Position numbers and translations under genes: made by a program | From: CAYLLD01 sp964425135 | Lineage (GTDB): Bacteria; Pseudomonadota; Alphaproteobacteria; Rhodobacterales; Rhodobacteraceae | Assembly (NCBI GenBank): GCA_964425135.1 | Contig: CAYRKW010000047.1 | Coordinates: 1-24,176, forward strand | Direction: 5' to 3' | Length of the DNA stretch: 24,176 bases | The notes under the pieces: model-generated | What the model saw: only the letters and a program-made list of their open reading frames with translations | What the model was told of the DNA's origin: nothing | Databases searched by the model: none | Shown here: piece after piece, positions 7,056-14,790 of the stretch | Layout: each line of letters opens with the position of its first letter | Position numbering within the stretch: the stretch's first letter is position 1

Positions 7056-8433
7056 ATGGTTTTATTTTGACATTGCGCTTGGCAATGTTTCGACGGTCAA
7101 TAGATGATGGGATGCTCATGGCTTCACGATATTTCGTAACCGTTCTGCGGGCAATGCTAATTCCGGTTTCACCCAGAAGTTTCGCGATTTTATCGTCTGA
7201 CAGCGTTTTTTCGGGCAGCTCGGCGTTGATGAGATTTCTGATTTTCGCCTGCACCCCGCGCGCCGCCACAGCGCCTTCTCCCTTGGCGCGACTGACAGCG
7301 CCGGAGAAGAAAAACTTCAATTCGAATATGCCCAACTCGCACTGCAAATACTTCCCCTTTGTCACGCGGCTAACGGTGGACTCGTGCATATTGAGCGCGT
7401 TCCCTACATCCTTGAGTGTTAACGGAACAAGAAATTCCGGCCCATCTTTGAAAAATGCCGTCTGAATCTTCAAAATCTCACTCGCAACCGCCAAAATCGT
7501 CTTTGCCCGCTGATCCAGCGCTTTTGAAAGCCAGTTTGCACGCTCCATGCAGTCCGAAATGAACTTCTTTTCCGTCTCATCCGCACCCAGCTTGGATTGA
7601 TAGAGATTATTCTGGATCACCCGTGGCAAAACGTTCGAATTTAGCTCCACATTCCAGGTTTCATCAGGGTGCAGGCTCACAAAAACATCCGGCGTGACGT
7701 AATGTGCCGCTGTCGCATCAAAATTTCGCCCCGGCGCGCGATCGAGCGATTTGAGCGTTGCCAAAATCTCCTCAAGCTGAGCCTCATCCACCCCAATCGT
7801 CCCGGCAATCTGCGCCCGCGAGGGCGAACCGATAAGGTGCAGATTATCCAGCAGCGCACGAATGGGCGCGCTCAATCGCCCTGTTTCGCGCAGCTGCAAC
7901 TCCAGACATTCTGCCAAAGATCGCGCCCCAACCCCGGTCGGATCACAACTTTGGATCACCTCCAGCGCTTGCCGGAAAATATCCGCATCAACGCCCAGCG
8001 CGTCGGCAAATGCCTCGGGCTCACCGTCTAGATACCCGTCATCATCAATCTCACCGATCAGATAATCTGCCGCCGCCCGCACCTCCGGTGGACTGCTTGC
8101 CATGCTGATCTGCTCGCGCAAATGCTCATGCAAATCCTTGCTAACGCCTAGGTTTTCCCACACCCGCGCATCCGCAGGCGGCGCATTGCCATCACCGCGC
8201 GGGGCAGGGGGCGCATCCCCGCCAATCGGCGCTGCCAGCACTTCGGTTGAACGGTCAAGCCCCACATCCAACGCATCCTGATGCTCCAGAACCGGGTTAT
8301 TCGCGATCTCGTCAATGATGAACTGCTGCAACTCGACCTGAGACATTTGCAGGACGGAAATAGCCTCTTTGAGCTGCGGCGTAAGTGAGAGTTTTTGTGA
8401 CAGACGCGGCTGAAGTGTCGGCTTGATCGCCAT
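7054..8433 (-). CDS. rpoN: RNA polymerase sigma-54 factor
   Basis: A 459-residue sigma-54, which directs RNA polymerase to -24/-12 promoters and needs AAA+ activators to open them. Region I is visible at the N-terminus (LSQKLSLTPQLKEAISVLQM, then ELQQFIIDEIANNPVLE). The core-binding domain follows, then the helix-turn-helix with LTLKDVGNALNMHESTVSRV. The RpoN box is near the C-terminus (residues 428-437) and reads ARRTVTKYRE, with Thr where the usual sequence has Ala at the sixth position. The acidic region II is short. A purine-rich AGGAGAGG site precedes the ATG. It sits 33 bases after lptB and before hpf-ptsN, the order known from many proteobacteria. No sigma-54 activator gene is in the window. 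Confidence 0.97.
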   Translation of the reverse strand: MAIKPTLQPRLSQKLSLTPQLKEAISVLQMSQVELQQFIIDEIANNPVLEHQDALDVGLDRSTEVLAAPIGGDAPPAPRGDGNAPPADARVWENLGVSKDLHEHLREQISMASSPPEVRAAADYLIGEIDDDGYLDGEPEAFADALGVDADIFRQALEVIQSCDPTGVGARSLAECLELQLRETGRLSAPIRALLDNLHLIGSPSRAQIAGTIGVDEAQLEEILATLKSLDRAPGRNFDATAAHYVTPDVFVSLHPDETWNVELNSNVLPRVIQNNLYQSKLGADETEKKFISDCMERANWLSKALDQRAKTILAVASEILKIQTAFFKDGPEFLVPLTLKDVGNALNMHESTVSRVTKGKYLQCELGIFELKFFFSGAVSRAKGEGAVAARGVQAKIRNLINAELPEKTLSDDKIAKLLGETGISIARRTVTKYREAMSIPSSIDRRNIAKRNVKIKP

Positions 8434-8466
8434 GCCCTCTCCTGAGTTCGTTACACGCGTGGCCGC

Positions 8467-9222
8467 TTAGATCCTGAAGCTATCTCCAAGATAGACGCGG
8501 CGCACATTCGCATCCCCGACCACTTCCTTGGCCGTCCCACTCATCAACACCTTTCCGTCATGCAGAATATAGGCCCGATCTACGATCTCAAGAGTTTCGC
8601 GCACATTGTGATCTGTGATCAATATCCCGATATTCCGCTTTTTCAGCCGCGCCACCAGATCGCGGATGTCGCCCACCGCAATCGGATCAACGCCTGCAAA
8701 GGGCTCATCAAGCAAAACATAGCTCGGCCGCCCCGCGAGACAGCGCGCAATCTCAACCCGTCGCCGCTCCCCGCCTGACAGGGACACAGACGGCGCACGC
8801 CGCAAATGCTCGATGGAAAACTCCGCCAGCAAATCTTCGAGCATCCGGTTGCGTTTGCTGCGATCCTTATATGACAGCTCCAGTATCGCGCGGATGTTCT
8901 GCTCTACCGACAACCCGCGAAAAATCGACGCCTCTTGCGGCAGATACCCAACCCCAAGCCGGGCGCGGCGAAACATCGGCAGCAAGGTCACATCCGTCCC
9001 ATCCACCGAAACAGACCCTGTCTCCGGCGTGATCAGCCCCGCAATCGTGTAAAAACAGGTGGTCTTCCCCGCGCCATTCGGTCCCAACAGCGCAACCACC
9101 TCACCGCGATTAAGACGCAGTGACACATCCCGCAGTACAGGCCGCTTTTTGTAGCTTTTGCCGATGTTCTTTACCAGCAAACCCTGCTGGCCGTCCTGAA
9201 CGGTGAGCTTTGGCTGCGCCAT
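8467..9222 (-). CDS. lptB: LPS export ABC transporter ATP-binding protein LptB
   Basis: A 251-residue ATPase that powers extraction of LPS from the inner membrane with LptF and LptG (not in this window). All ABC motifs are intact: Walker A GPNGAGKTT at residues 47-55, signature LSGGERRR at 148-155, Walker B YVLLDEP at 168-174, and the H-loop in TDHNVRET at 203-210. The Q-loop region reads GYLPQEASIFRGLSVEQNI, which is the LptB-type sequence and separates it from LivG-like branched-chain amino acid transporters. The start lies three bases after the lptA stop, so the two are co-translated or nearly so. A short N-terminal extension of about 14 residues precedes the ABC domain. Confidence 0.96.
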   Translation of the reverse strand: MAQPKLTVQDGQQGLLVKNIGKSYKKRPVLRDVSLRLNRGEVVALLGPNGAGKTTCFYTIAGLITPETGSVSVDGTDVTLLPMFRRARLGVGYLPQEASIFRGLSVEQNIRAILELSYKDRSKRNRMLEDLLAEFSIEHLRRAPSVSLSGGERRRVEIARCLAGRPSYVLLDEPFAGVDPIAVGDIRDLVARLKKRNIGILITDHNVRETLEIVDRAYILHDGKVLMSGTAKEVVGDANVRRVYLGDSFRI

Positions 9223-9225
9223 GGC

Positions 9226-9747
9226 TCAGTTGCCCCCGGACTGGAAAATCGTGCGCACTCGGCCCTCGATTTTCGCCTGCCCGGTCCCCAAATCAATCGA
9301 CAGCGCTTCCCCTGCCAGCGCATTTTGGCCCTGGGTAAGCAGAACATTGCCCGACATCTCAATCGTACCCGAGGCCACCACATAAACCGCCCGCGCCGCC
9401 TCCGCCGCCTCGCCGCCATTGGTCAGCGTAACATTGCCACTCGCGACCATCCGATTGATCCTGCCGGTTACATTCCCGTTCTCAACCGCATATTCTACAT
9501 CAATGCTGTCCGCTCCGATCCGCAACTCCCCCTGACCCGCGACAACACTGCCCGAAAAGGACGCCGTGCCCTTCGCCTGATCAATATTCAGCGTGTCCGC
9601 CGTCACTTCTATCGGGAGCGATGCCTCGTGCTTCAACCCGCCAAAGGCCACGCTCGCGCCTTGCCCCAGCGCGCTGATGGGCAGTGCAATCAGGCCAATC
9701 CCGCAGCAAAACAGGGCAGGGACGATAATTTTCGCAAAAGTATTCAA
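9226..9747 (-). CDS. lptA: LPS transport periplasmic protein LptA
   Basis: A 173-residue periplasmic OstA-like beta-jellyroll protein that forms the bridge carrying LPS between inner and outer membranes. A Sec signal peptide is visible (hydrophobic residues 8-27 ending in PISALGQ). The mature part carries the OstA pattern: IEVTADTLNIDQAKGTASFSGSVVAGQGELRIGADSIDVEY, then a second repeat with GNVTLTNGGEAAEAARAVY and GTIEMSGNVLLTQGQNAL. The start overlaps the end of lptC by four bases (ATGA on the - strand), and lptB follows after three bases. The context leaves little doubt, although sequence conservation in this family is low. Confidence 0.93.
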   Translation of the reverse strand: MNTFAKIIVPALFCCGIGLIALPISALGQGASVAFGGLKHEASLPIEVTADTLNIDQAKGTASFSGSVVAGQGELRIGADSIDVEYAVENGNVTGRINRMVASGNVTLTNGGEAAEAARAVYVVASGTIEMSGNVLLTQGQNALAGEALSIDLGTGQAKIEGRVRTIFQSGGN

Positions 9748-10349
9748 GTGTCCGGAACCAACGACAATGTGACGCCACCCCCGAACTCTAGCACCGAATC
9801 TCCCGAATAGGTAGCGCCCCCGTTCTGACTTTGTGAGATCGTCATCGTTTGCGCATCAATCTTGCCCGTCGGCCCTGAAAACCGCACGCCCTCGGATCCC
9901 GAAATCACGCCGCTCTCCAGATCCGCCACAAGGCGGCCCACATGGCCCATATACCCATCAGATGTGCGCACATTCACCCCTTCTACAAAGCTGATCCGCT
10001 GCCCAGAGGTCTCAATTCGCGCCGTAGCCGATTGCATCTCCACCTGCCGCCCGTCCTCAAAATGCACGACCGAGCTAAGCCCTTCCACATCCACAGTGCG
10101 CAAATCATCCCCCACGGGCGTCGCAATTTGTGCCGAGATCGAGAACGCCTGCCCCGCATCGGTCTTGCCAGAAAACCGCGGGTTCTTGATGGTCAGCCCA
10201 TCCCCAAGCGTCGCCTTATCCGCCGTCGAAAACAACAATCCACCGTCAAACCCGTCTTCATTTTGCACCAAAAACACCGTCGACAAGATCGCCACCGCCA
10301 AAAGCGGTAGCGCGATCTTGAGAAAACGAATGAAACTGGTTCGGGTCAT
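9744..10349 (-). CDS. lptC: LPS export protein LptC
   Basis: A 201-residue bitopic inner-membrane protein that takes LPS from LptB2FG and passes it to LptA. One N-terminal transmembrane helix is visible (FLKIALPLLAVAILSTVFLV, near residues 9-28). The remainder is periplasmic beta-strand sequence such as PRFSGKTDAGQAFSISAQIATP and SGVISGSEGVRFSGPTGKIDA, where the last segment resembles the OstA-like fold shared by LptC and LptA. The gene follows kdsD after 21 bases and overlaps lptA by four. LptC sequences diverge strongly between phyla, so the call rests partly on the kdsD-lptC-lptA-lptB order. Confidence 0.9.
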   Translation of the reverse strand: MTRTSFIRFLKIALPLLAVAILSTVFLVQNEDGFDGGLLFSTADKATLGDGLTIKNPRFSGKTDAGQAFSISAQIATPVGDDLRTVDVEGLSSVVHFEDGRQVEMQSATARIETSGQRISFVEGVNVRTSDGYMGHVGRLVADLESGVISGSEGVRFSGPTGKIDAQTMTISQSQNGGATYSGDSVLEFGGGVTLSLVPDT

Positions 10350-10370
10350 ACCATCAAAATAGGCGCGCGC

Positions 10371-11348
10371 TCACACCAAACCAACCCGCAGACAGTCGTG
10401 AATGTGAATTATGCCAATCGGCGCCGTTCCATCCCCATCACAAACCATCAAACAGGTAATTTTGCGCGCATTCATATCATCCAGCGCCTCTTGCGCACGC
10501 GCGCCCGGCAGGATCGTTTTGGGATTGGCGCTCATCACATCGCGCGCGCTCCGATCCATCAGATCGGTCATGTGACGGCGCAAATCACCATCGGTGATCA
10601 CGCCTGCCAGCGCGCCCCGGTCATCAACCACCGCCGATATACCAAAACCCTTTTGCGTGATCTCGATCAGCACATCCGCCATCGGCGTATCGCTTTGCAC
10701 CACTGGCACCGCCGCACCGCTATGCATCAGGTCTCGCACCAGCGACAGTTTCGCGCCCAGCGAGCCTCCCGGGTGGAACACCCGATAATCATCGGCGGTA
10801 AAATTGCGCTTATGCATCAGGGCCACCGCAAAAGCATCGCCCAGCGCCAGCGTCATCGTGGTCGAGGTTGTCGGCGCCAAGCCGTTCAGATCAGCCTCCG
10901 GCGCCGAAGGCAGAACAATCGCGATATCCGACTTGCTCAGCAACGTAGAGTTTTTCCGGCTCGCCACCCCGATCAGCGTAATCCCCTTTTGCCGCGTATG
11001 CGCAATAATATCCGCAAGCTCCGGCGTCTCGCCCGAGTTGGACAGAACCAGCGTCACATCATCACCCGTGAGCATGCCCAGATCGCCATGGCTCGCCTCC
11101 GCGGGATGCACGAACATCGCAGGTGTGCCGGTCGAGGCCAAAGTTGCTGCGATTTTGCGGGCGATATGCCCCGATTTGCCCATCCCGCAGACAATCACCC
11201 GCCCCTTGGCCGAGATCATTGCATCAACCGCCGCCCCAAACGCGCCATCAAGGCTCGCCTCAAGCATTTCCAGCCCGACCCGCTCGGCCTTCAACGCGGT
11301 CCTGCCAACCTCAAGACAGGTCTCGCTCGGGGACGTCTGGCGTGCCAT
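10371..11348 (-). CDS. kdsD: KpsF/GutQ-type arabinose-5-phosphate isomerase
   Basis: A 325-residue cytoplasmic enzyme interconverting ribulose-5-phosphate and arabinose-5-phosphate, the first step of Kdo synthesis for the LPS inner core. The SIS domain is clear, with VIVCGMGKSGHIARKIA at residues 51-67 and HPAEASHGDLGML near 81-93, the latter holding the active-site histidine region. Two CBS domains follow, near 206-262 (VRDLMHSG onward) and 270-325 (ARDVMSAN onward). The length matches full-length family members with a CBS pair. The start overlaps the rnd stop by one base (TGATG). No kdsC phosphatase gene lies next to it, unlike E. coli. Placement before lptC supports a housekeeping role rather than a capsule-specific KpsF. 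Confidence 0.92.
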   Translation of the reverse strand: MARQTSPSETCLEVGRTALKAERVGLEMLEASLDGAFGAAVDAMISAKGRVIVCGMGKSGHIARKIAATLASTGTPAMFVHPAEASHGDLGMLTGDDVTLVLSNSGETPELADIIAHTRQKGITLIGVASRKNSTLLSKSDIAIVLPSAPEADLNGLAPTTSTTMTLALGDAFAVALMHKRNFTADDYRVFHPGGSLGAKLSLVRDLMHSGAAVPVVQSDTPMADVLIEITQKGFGISAVVDDRGALAGVITDGDLRRHMTDLMDRSARDVMSANPKTILPGARAQEALDDMNARKITCLMVCDGDGTAPIGIIHIHDCLRVGLV

Positions 11349-11959
11349 CAGTGGGCAAAAATATCGGTTTCGGGCCAGCCAAGCAGATCAAGCCGCGCCC
11401 GCGTTGGCAAAAAGTCAAACGCCGCCTGCGCCAGCTCCACCCGCCCCTCGCGCGCCAGCATCGCGTCCAGCACCGCCTTGAGCCGATGAAGATAGAGCAC
11501 GTCCGACGCCGCATAAGCCTTCTGATCATCCGTCAGCGCATCCGCCCCCCAGTCAGAGCTTTGCTGCAACTTCGAGATATCCACGCTCAGCAGTTCTTGC
11601 AGCAGGTTCTTCAACCCATGCCGATCCGTATAAGTCCGCACCAGCTTGGAGGCGATCTTTGTGCAGTAAACCGGGGTTGTCAGCACACCAAACCGATGCA
11701 GCATCACCGCAATGTCGAACCGTCCATAATGAAACAGCTTCAAAACCGTCGGATCACGCAACAGCGCGCTCAAGTTCGGCGCATCTGTCACATCCTGCCG
11801 GATTTGCACCAGATGCGCATCCCCGTCACCGCCCGACAATTGCACAAGGCACAAACGGTCCCGATGCGGGTTCAGCCCCATCGTCTCGCAATCAATCGCC
11901 ACCTCAGTGCCCAGATCGAGCCCATCGGGAAGATCATCCTGATAAAAATGTATCGTCAT
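11348..11959 (-). CDS. rnd: Ribonuclease D, short single-domain form
   Basis: A 204-residue DEDDy 3'-5' exoribonuclease, involved in RNA trimming. The active site is readable: AIDCETMG gives Asp23 and Glu25, GRFDIAVM gives Asp82, and YAASDVLYL gives Tyr149 and Asp153. There is no HRDC domain, which matches the short RNase D common in alphaproteobacteria rather than the 375-residue E. coli protein. An upstream GTG at 12031 would add 24 residues with no family likeness, so the ATG at 11959 is preferred, though neither has a clear Shine-Dalgarno site. It is the first gene of the kdsD-lpt-rpoN block and shares one base with the kdsD start. Confidence 0.93.
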   Translation of the reverse strand: MTIHFYQDDLPDGLDLGTEVAIDCETMGLNPHRDRLCLVQLSGGDGDAHLVQIRQDVTDAPNLSALLRDPTVLKLFHYGRFDIAVMLHRFGVLTTPVYCTKIASKLVRTYTDRHGLKNLLQELLSVDISKLQQSSDWGADALTDDQKAYAASDVLYLHRLKAVLDAMLAREGRVELAQAAFDFLPTRARLDLLGWPETDIFAH

Positions 11960-12042
11960 GCAGGCGTGATAGCATAGATCGCTTGCAAAGCAACGGCTTA
12001 GAGCGCCATCCAACTGGGTCAAAAGTGACACATCAGCATGTC

Positions 12043-12194
12043 GTTTCGCCCAACTGGCCCGATCTAAGCAAAATGCGTCTCTTCACCAGAATTATCGAAC
12101 TGAAAGCAGCGGCTTGCTCCCTTGCAACCGATTAACAACAATTGCGCGCGCAAGAGTTGGTGCGTTGATCGGCCAGCTTTCACGCAGCTTTTGA
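12043..12194 (+). pseudogene. Possible remnant of a LysR-type regulator
   Basis: This lies in the 300-base stretch between rnd and the esterase gene (11960-12259), where no intact gene is seen. On the + strand the frame reads PNWPDLSKMRLFTRIIEL before stopping at TAA 12133-12135. The MRLFTRI(I/V)E block is very typical of the first helix of LysR-family DNA-binding domains, normally followed by SFxxAA; here AAACSLATD follows and then stops. In another frame at 12150-12194 the peptide ARVGALIGQLSRSF plus stop faintly resembles a LysR C-terminus. If both are real, most of the gene was lost by internal deletion. The N-terminal resemblance is fair; the C-terminal one is weak. Chance similarity cannot be excluded. 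Confidence 0.33.
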
Positions 12195-12259
12195 ACTGGA
12201 ATCGCCAAGACGTTGGCCATCTTGCCCCAAAACCTCCGGTGGTCTTGACGCCCCTGAAG

Positions 12260-13039
12260 CTACTCCCGCGCCATCATCTGTGCGACTTGCAGCGGTATCC
12301 AGTCGTGTGGAATGAAATGGCCACCGGGGTGGACGTCAAGGACGACACGGCCACCGGGGCAGTCCCAGCGCGTGCGCGTTAGTTTCAGGAAGGGACGTGC
12401 GCTCCACTCTCCTTCATCAACACCGCCCGTGCAGCCAAACTTGCTGCGCCACAGGGCGACCGGGTAAGTCTGGTCGCCATTTGGACCCATCGGAAAGGGT
12501 AGAACACCGTCATCAAGGCCAAAGACCTGTCGCACTTCGCCCGGTGCCTGAGCGCAATCCTCTTCTTGCGACAACGTGCCTGAAACAGCGAGTAAGCCCG
12601 CCGCAACCTCACCGCGCTCACAAACAAAGCGCCAAGCCATATTGGCACCCCATGAATAGCCAGAGACATAGATGCGCGACCGGTCAATCGGGAAACGCTG
12701 CGCCGCATCCTCAATCACGTCGAGCGCAAAGACGGTATCGGGTGAGCCGTTGCGCCGGAATGCCCAGCTTCCCCGCAACCCGTTGGGCGCGAGCAGCAAC
12801 ACATGATCTGCAACATCCATGATCGCGATGCGCTGGTGCTCGACGATCAGGCTGCCCTGTCGTCCCCAGCCATGAAAGTGCAACAGAACAGGCAGGGGCG
12901 ATGTGCCGTCCCATTTATCCGGCACGCGCAGGTGATAGGAACGGTCCCCCACAGGGCAAGCCACGCGACCCTCACACGCATGGGAGGCTGTCGTAAACGA
13001 CATCAACGATGCCACGATAAGAAGCAAAAACCTGAACAT
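12260..13039 (-). CDS. Secreted LpqC/PHB-depolymerase-like esterase (copy A)
   Basis: A 259-residue alpha/beta hydrolase of the polyhydroxybutyrate depolymerase/feruloyl esterase (LpqC) group. A Sec signal peptide covers residues 1-21 (MFRFLLLIVASLMSFTTASHA). The mature protein begins with a cysteine pair pattern CEGRVACPVGDRSYHLRVP. The oxyanion-hole region is HFHGWG near 54-59, the nucleophile is Ser129 in GYSWG, an acid candidate is Asp176 or Asp177, and the histidine is His241 in HPGGHFIP. A longer frame exists upstream, but the ATG at 13039 gives a clean signal peptide. It is divergent from the ThDP-enzyme gene with 152 bases between them. A paralog with the same layout lies at 23285-24139. 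The natural substrate, whether polyester or aryl ester, is unknown. Confidence 0.8.
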   Translation of the reverse strand: MFRFLLLIVASLMSFTTASHACEGRVACPVGDRSYHLRVPDKWDGTSPLPVLLHFHGWGRQGSLIVEHQRIAIMDVADHVLLLAPNGLRGSWAFRRNGSPDTVFALDVIEDAAQRFPIDRSRIYVSGYSWGANMAWRFVCERGEVAAGLLAVSGTLSQEEDCAQAPGEVRQVFGLDDGVLPFPMGPNGDQTYPVALWRSKFGCTGGVDEGEWSARPFLKLTRTRWDCPGGRVVLDVHPGGHFIPHDWIPLQVAQMMARE

Positions 13040-13064
13040 GTAAGAACTCCGGGCCGAAAACGCT

Positions 13065-13094
13065 GCGCGCCATGTAGAGGCGAGTGTGGCGCGC
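13065..13094. repeat. Inverted repeat upstream of esterase A
   Basis: A perfect 8-base inverted repeat, GCGCGCCA (13065-13072) and TGGCGCGC (13087-13094), encloses 14 bases and starts 25 bases upstream of the esterase start. It lies in the intergenic region between divergent genes, so it may be an operator or a leader hairpin. The role is inferred. Confidence 0.35.
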
Positions 13095-13122
13095 GATGCA
13101 ATCCTACCAAAAATCACAAAAC

Positions 13123-13148
13123 CGTGCGCAACATTGCGTGGGCGCACG
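13123..13148. promoter_or_regulatory. Candidate operator in the divergent esterase/ThDP-enzyme region
   Basis: Two nested dyads are visible. CGTGCGC (13123-13129) pairs with GCGCACG (13142-13148), and CGCAA-CA-TTGCG (13127-13138) is a near-perfect short palindrome. They lie 44-69 bases before the ThDP-enzyme ATG, where a regulator could act on either or both divergent genes. No regulator gene adjoins, although a LysR-like remnant lies about 1 kb away. No convincing -35/-10 pair could be assigned. Confidence 0.35.
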
Positions 13149-13191
13149 ATCTGTTGCACTACCGCGCTGAAAATTAAAGGCGAGGTTTCAG

Positions 13192-14790
13192 ATGCGGGCA
13201 GCGGATGTTGTTGCACACCGGCTCTATGCAGCAGGATGCCGATGGGCCTTTGGTATGCCGGGCGGTGAAGTGCTGACCTTACTGGACGCACTGGAAAAAG
13301 CAGGCATTCGCTTTGTGTTGGCCCGGCATGAAAATGCCGCCGGTTTCATGGCCGAGGGGACGTATCACCGCACCGGTGCGCCCGGCATTATGCTCGCCAC
13401 TGTTGGACCCGGCGCCCTGAACGGCATTAACGTTGTCGAAAACGCGCGCGAGGATCGGGTGCCGATGATTGTGCTGACCGGCTGCGTCGATCCGGAGACA
13501 GCCGAAGTTTACACGCACCAGGTGCTCGACCAACGGGAGGTCTACAAAGGCATCACCAAAGCCACATTCACGCTCAATGCTGGCGTAGCCCATGAGATCA
13601 TCGACAAGGCGTTAGGCATTGCCACCGAAGGTCGGCCCGGCCCTGTTCATATAGACGTGCCCATTTCTGTTGCTGATGCGACGGCCACGGGTGAGGGCAT
13701 TTTGCGCCCACCCGCCCGCGCGATGGTGCCCGCCGCGAAAGAGGTGCAGATCGCACAAGATCTTTTGGCCTCCGCCAAGCGCCCGCTGATCATCGCAGGT
13801 GTTGATGCAGTGTCAGACACGGGCGCTCAAGCCGTGACGGCGGCGGCGGAACGATTGGGCGCACCGGTCATCACGACCTACAAGGCGAAAGGACTTTTGT
13901 CCGAGGATCATGCCTTGTCGCTCGGTGGCGCTGGCCTGTCTCCGAAAAACGACGCAATCCTGCTCCCGCTTGTGCAAAAGGCGGATGTGATCCTTGCCAT
14001 CGGCTATGACCCGGTGGAAATGCGGTTGGGCTGGCAAAATCCATGGGACCCGGCAAAACAGACGATCATCGATATAACTGCCGCCCCGAACCACCACTAT
14101 ATGCATCAATCCACCCATAATTTTGTCGGCGACCCGGCTGAAACCGTCATGGCAATGCTACCCGAAACGATGCCGCCGGTCTGGACAGACGGTCAGATCG
14201 CTGCGACCAAAACCGCGCTGGCGCAGGCGTTTCCCAAGGGGGGCAGCTGGGGCCCAGCGCAGGCGATTTCCATTGTGCAAGATGTGCTGCCCGCCGACAC
14301 GCTGGCCACCGCTGACAGCGGTGCGCATCGTATCCTGCTCAGCCAGATGTGGCAGTGCCGTTTCCCGCGCGCCTTGACCCAATCCTCGGGCTTTTGCACG
14401 ATGGGCTGCGCGCTCCCGCTGGCGATGGGCGCGCAACTGGTAGAGCCTGACCGGACAGTTGTCTCCTTCAGCGGGGATGCCGGATTTCTGATGGTCGTTG
14501 GTGATCTGGCAACCGCAGCGGAAAATGGGCTGAAAACGATCTTTGTCGTCTTTGTCGATGCGTCGCTCGCGCTGATCGAACTCAAGCAGCGAGGCCGGCA
14601 GCTTGGCAATGTTGGCGTGGATTTCGACCGGCCCCAGGTGGCCGCCATCGGGCGCGCCTTTGGTGGACAGGGCATCACCGTCTCGTCAGCGGCAGAACTG
14701 CGAGATGCGCTTAAAGAGGCGCACGCTGCCGACACATTCAGCGTGATCGCGGTCGAGATCGAAAGGCAAGCCTATGACGGTACCTTCTGA
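13192..14790 (+). CDS. ThDP-dependent acetolactate-synthase-like enzyme
   Basis: A 532-residue thiamine-diphosphate enzyme of the acetolactate synthase/benzoylformate decarboxylase/oxalyl-CoA decarboxylase superfamily. The N-terminal PYR domain starts with GMPGGEVLTLLDAL and has the catalytic-type glutamate Glu47 in ARHENAAGF. A central domain follows, then the PP domain with the ThDP/Mg motif from GDAGFLMVV near residue 428, ending in VVFVDASLALIELKQR. The usual NN at the end of that motif is VD here, as in some orphan members. No ilvN regulatory subunit is adjacent, so a role in branched-chain amino acid synthesis is unlikely. A GAGG site lies six bases before the ATG. The downstream CoA-transferase overlaps it by 17 bases, so the enzyme may act on a 2-oxo or 2-hydroxyacyl-CoA, or on a free 2-oxo acid. 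The reaction is not assignable from sequence. Confidence 0.82.
   Translation: MRAADVVAHRLYAAGCRWAFGMPGGEVLTLLDALEKAGIRFVLARHENAAGFMAEGTYHRTGAPGIMLATVGPGALNGINVVENAREDRVPMIVLTGCVDPETAEVYTHQVLDQREVYKGITKATFTLNAGVAHEIIDKALGIATEGRPGPVHIDVPISVADATATGEGILRPPARAMVPAAKEVQIAQDLLASAKRPLIIAGVDAVSDTGAQAVTAAAERLGAPVITTYKAKGLLSEDHALSLGGAGLSPKNDAILLPLVQKADVILAIGYDPVEMRLGWQNPWDPAKQTIIDITAAPNHHYMHQSTHNFVGDPAETVMAMLPETMPPVWTDGQIAATKTALAQAFPKGGSWGPAQAISIVQDVLPADTLATADSGAHRILLSQMWQCRFPRALTQSSGFCTMGCALPLAMGAQLVEPDRTVVSFSGDAGFLMVVGDLATAAENGLKTIFVVFVDASLALIELKQRGRQLGNVGVDFDRPQVAAIGRAFGGQGITVSSAAELRDALKEAHAADTFSVIAVEIERQAYDGTF

Noticed and set aside
10398..11489. A 363-codon open frame antisense to kdsD and rnd
   Set aside because: Its product is rich in Arg, His and Gln with no domain pattern. 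It is the usual mirror of high-GC codon bias, while the opposite strand encodes a clear SIS-CBS enzyme.
11960..12031. N-terminal extension of RNase D from a GTG at 12031
   Set aside because: The extra 24 residues have no family likeness and no ribosome-binding site. The ATG at 11959 gives the usual 204-residue length.
13192..14790. Assignment as biosynthetic acetolactate synthase (ilvB)
   Set aside because: No regulatory-subunit gene is adjacent, the partner is a CoA-transferase, and the end of the ThDP motif differs, so no ilv symbol was given.
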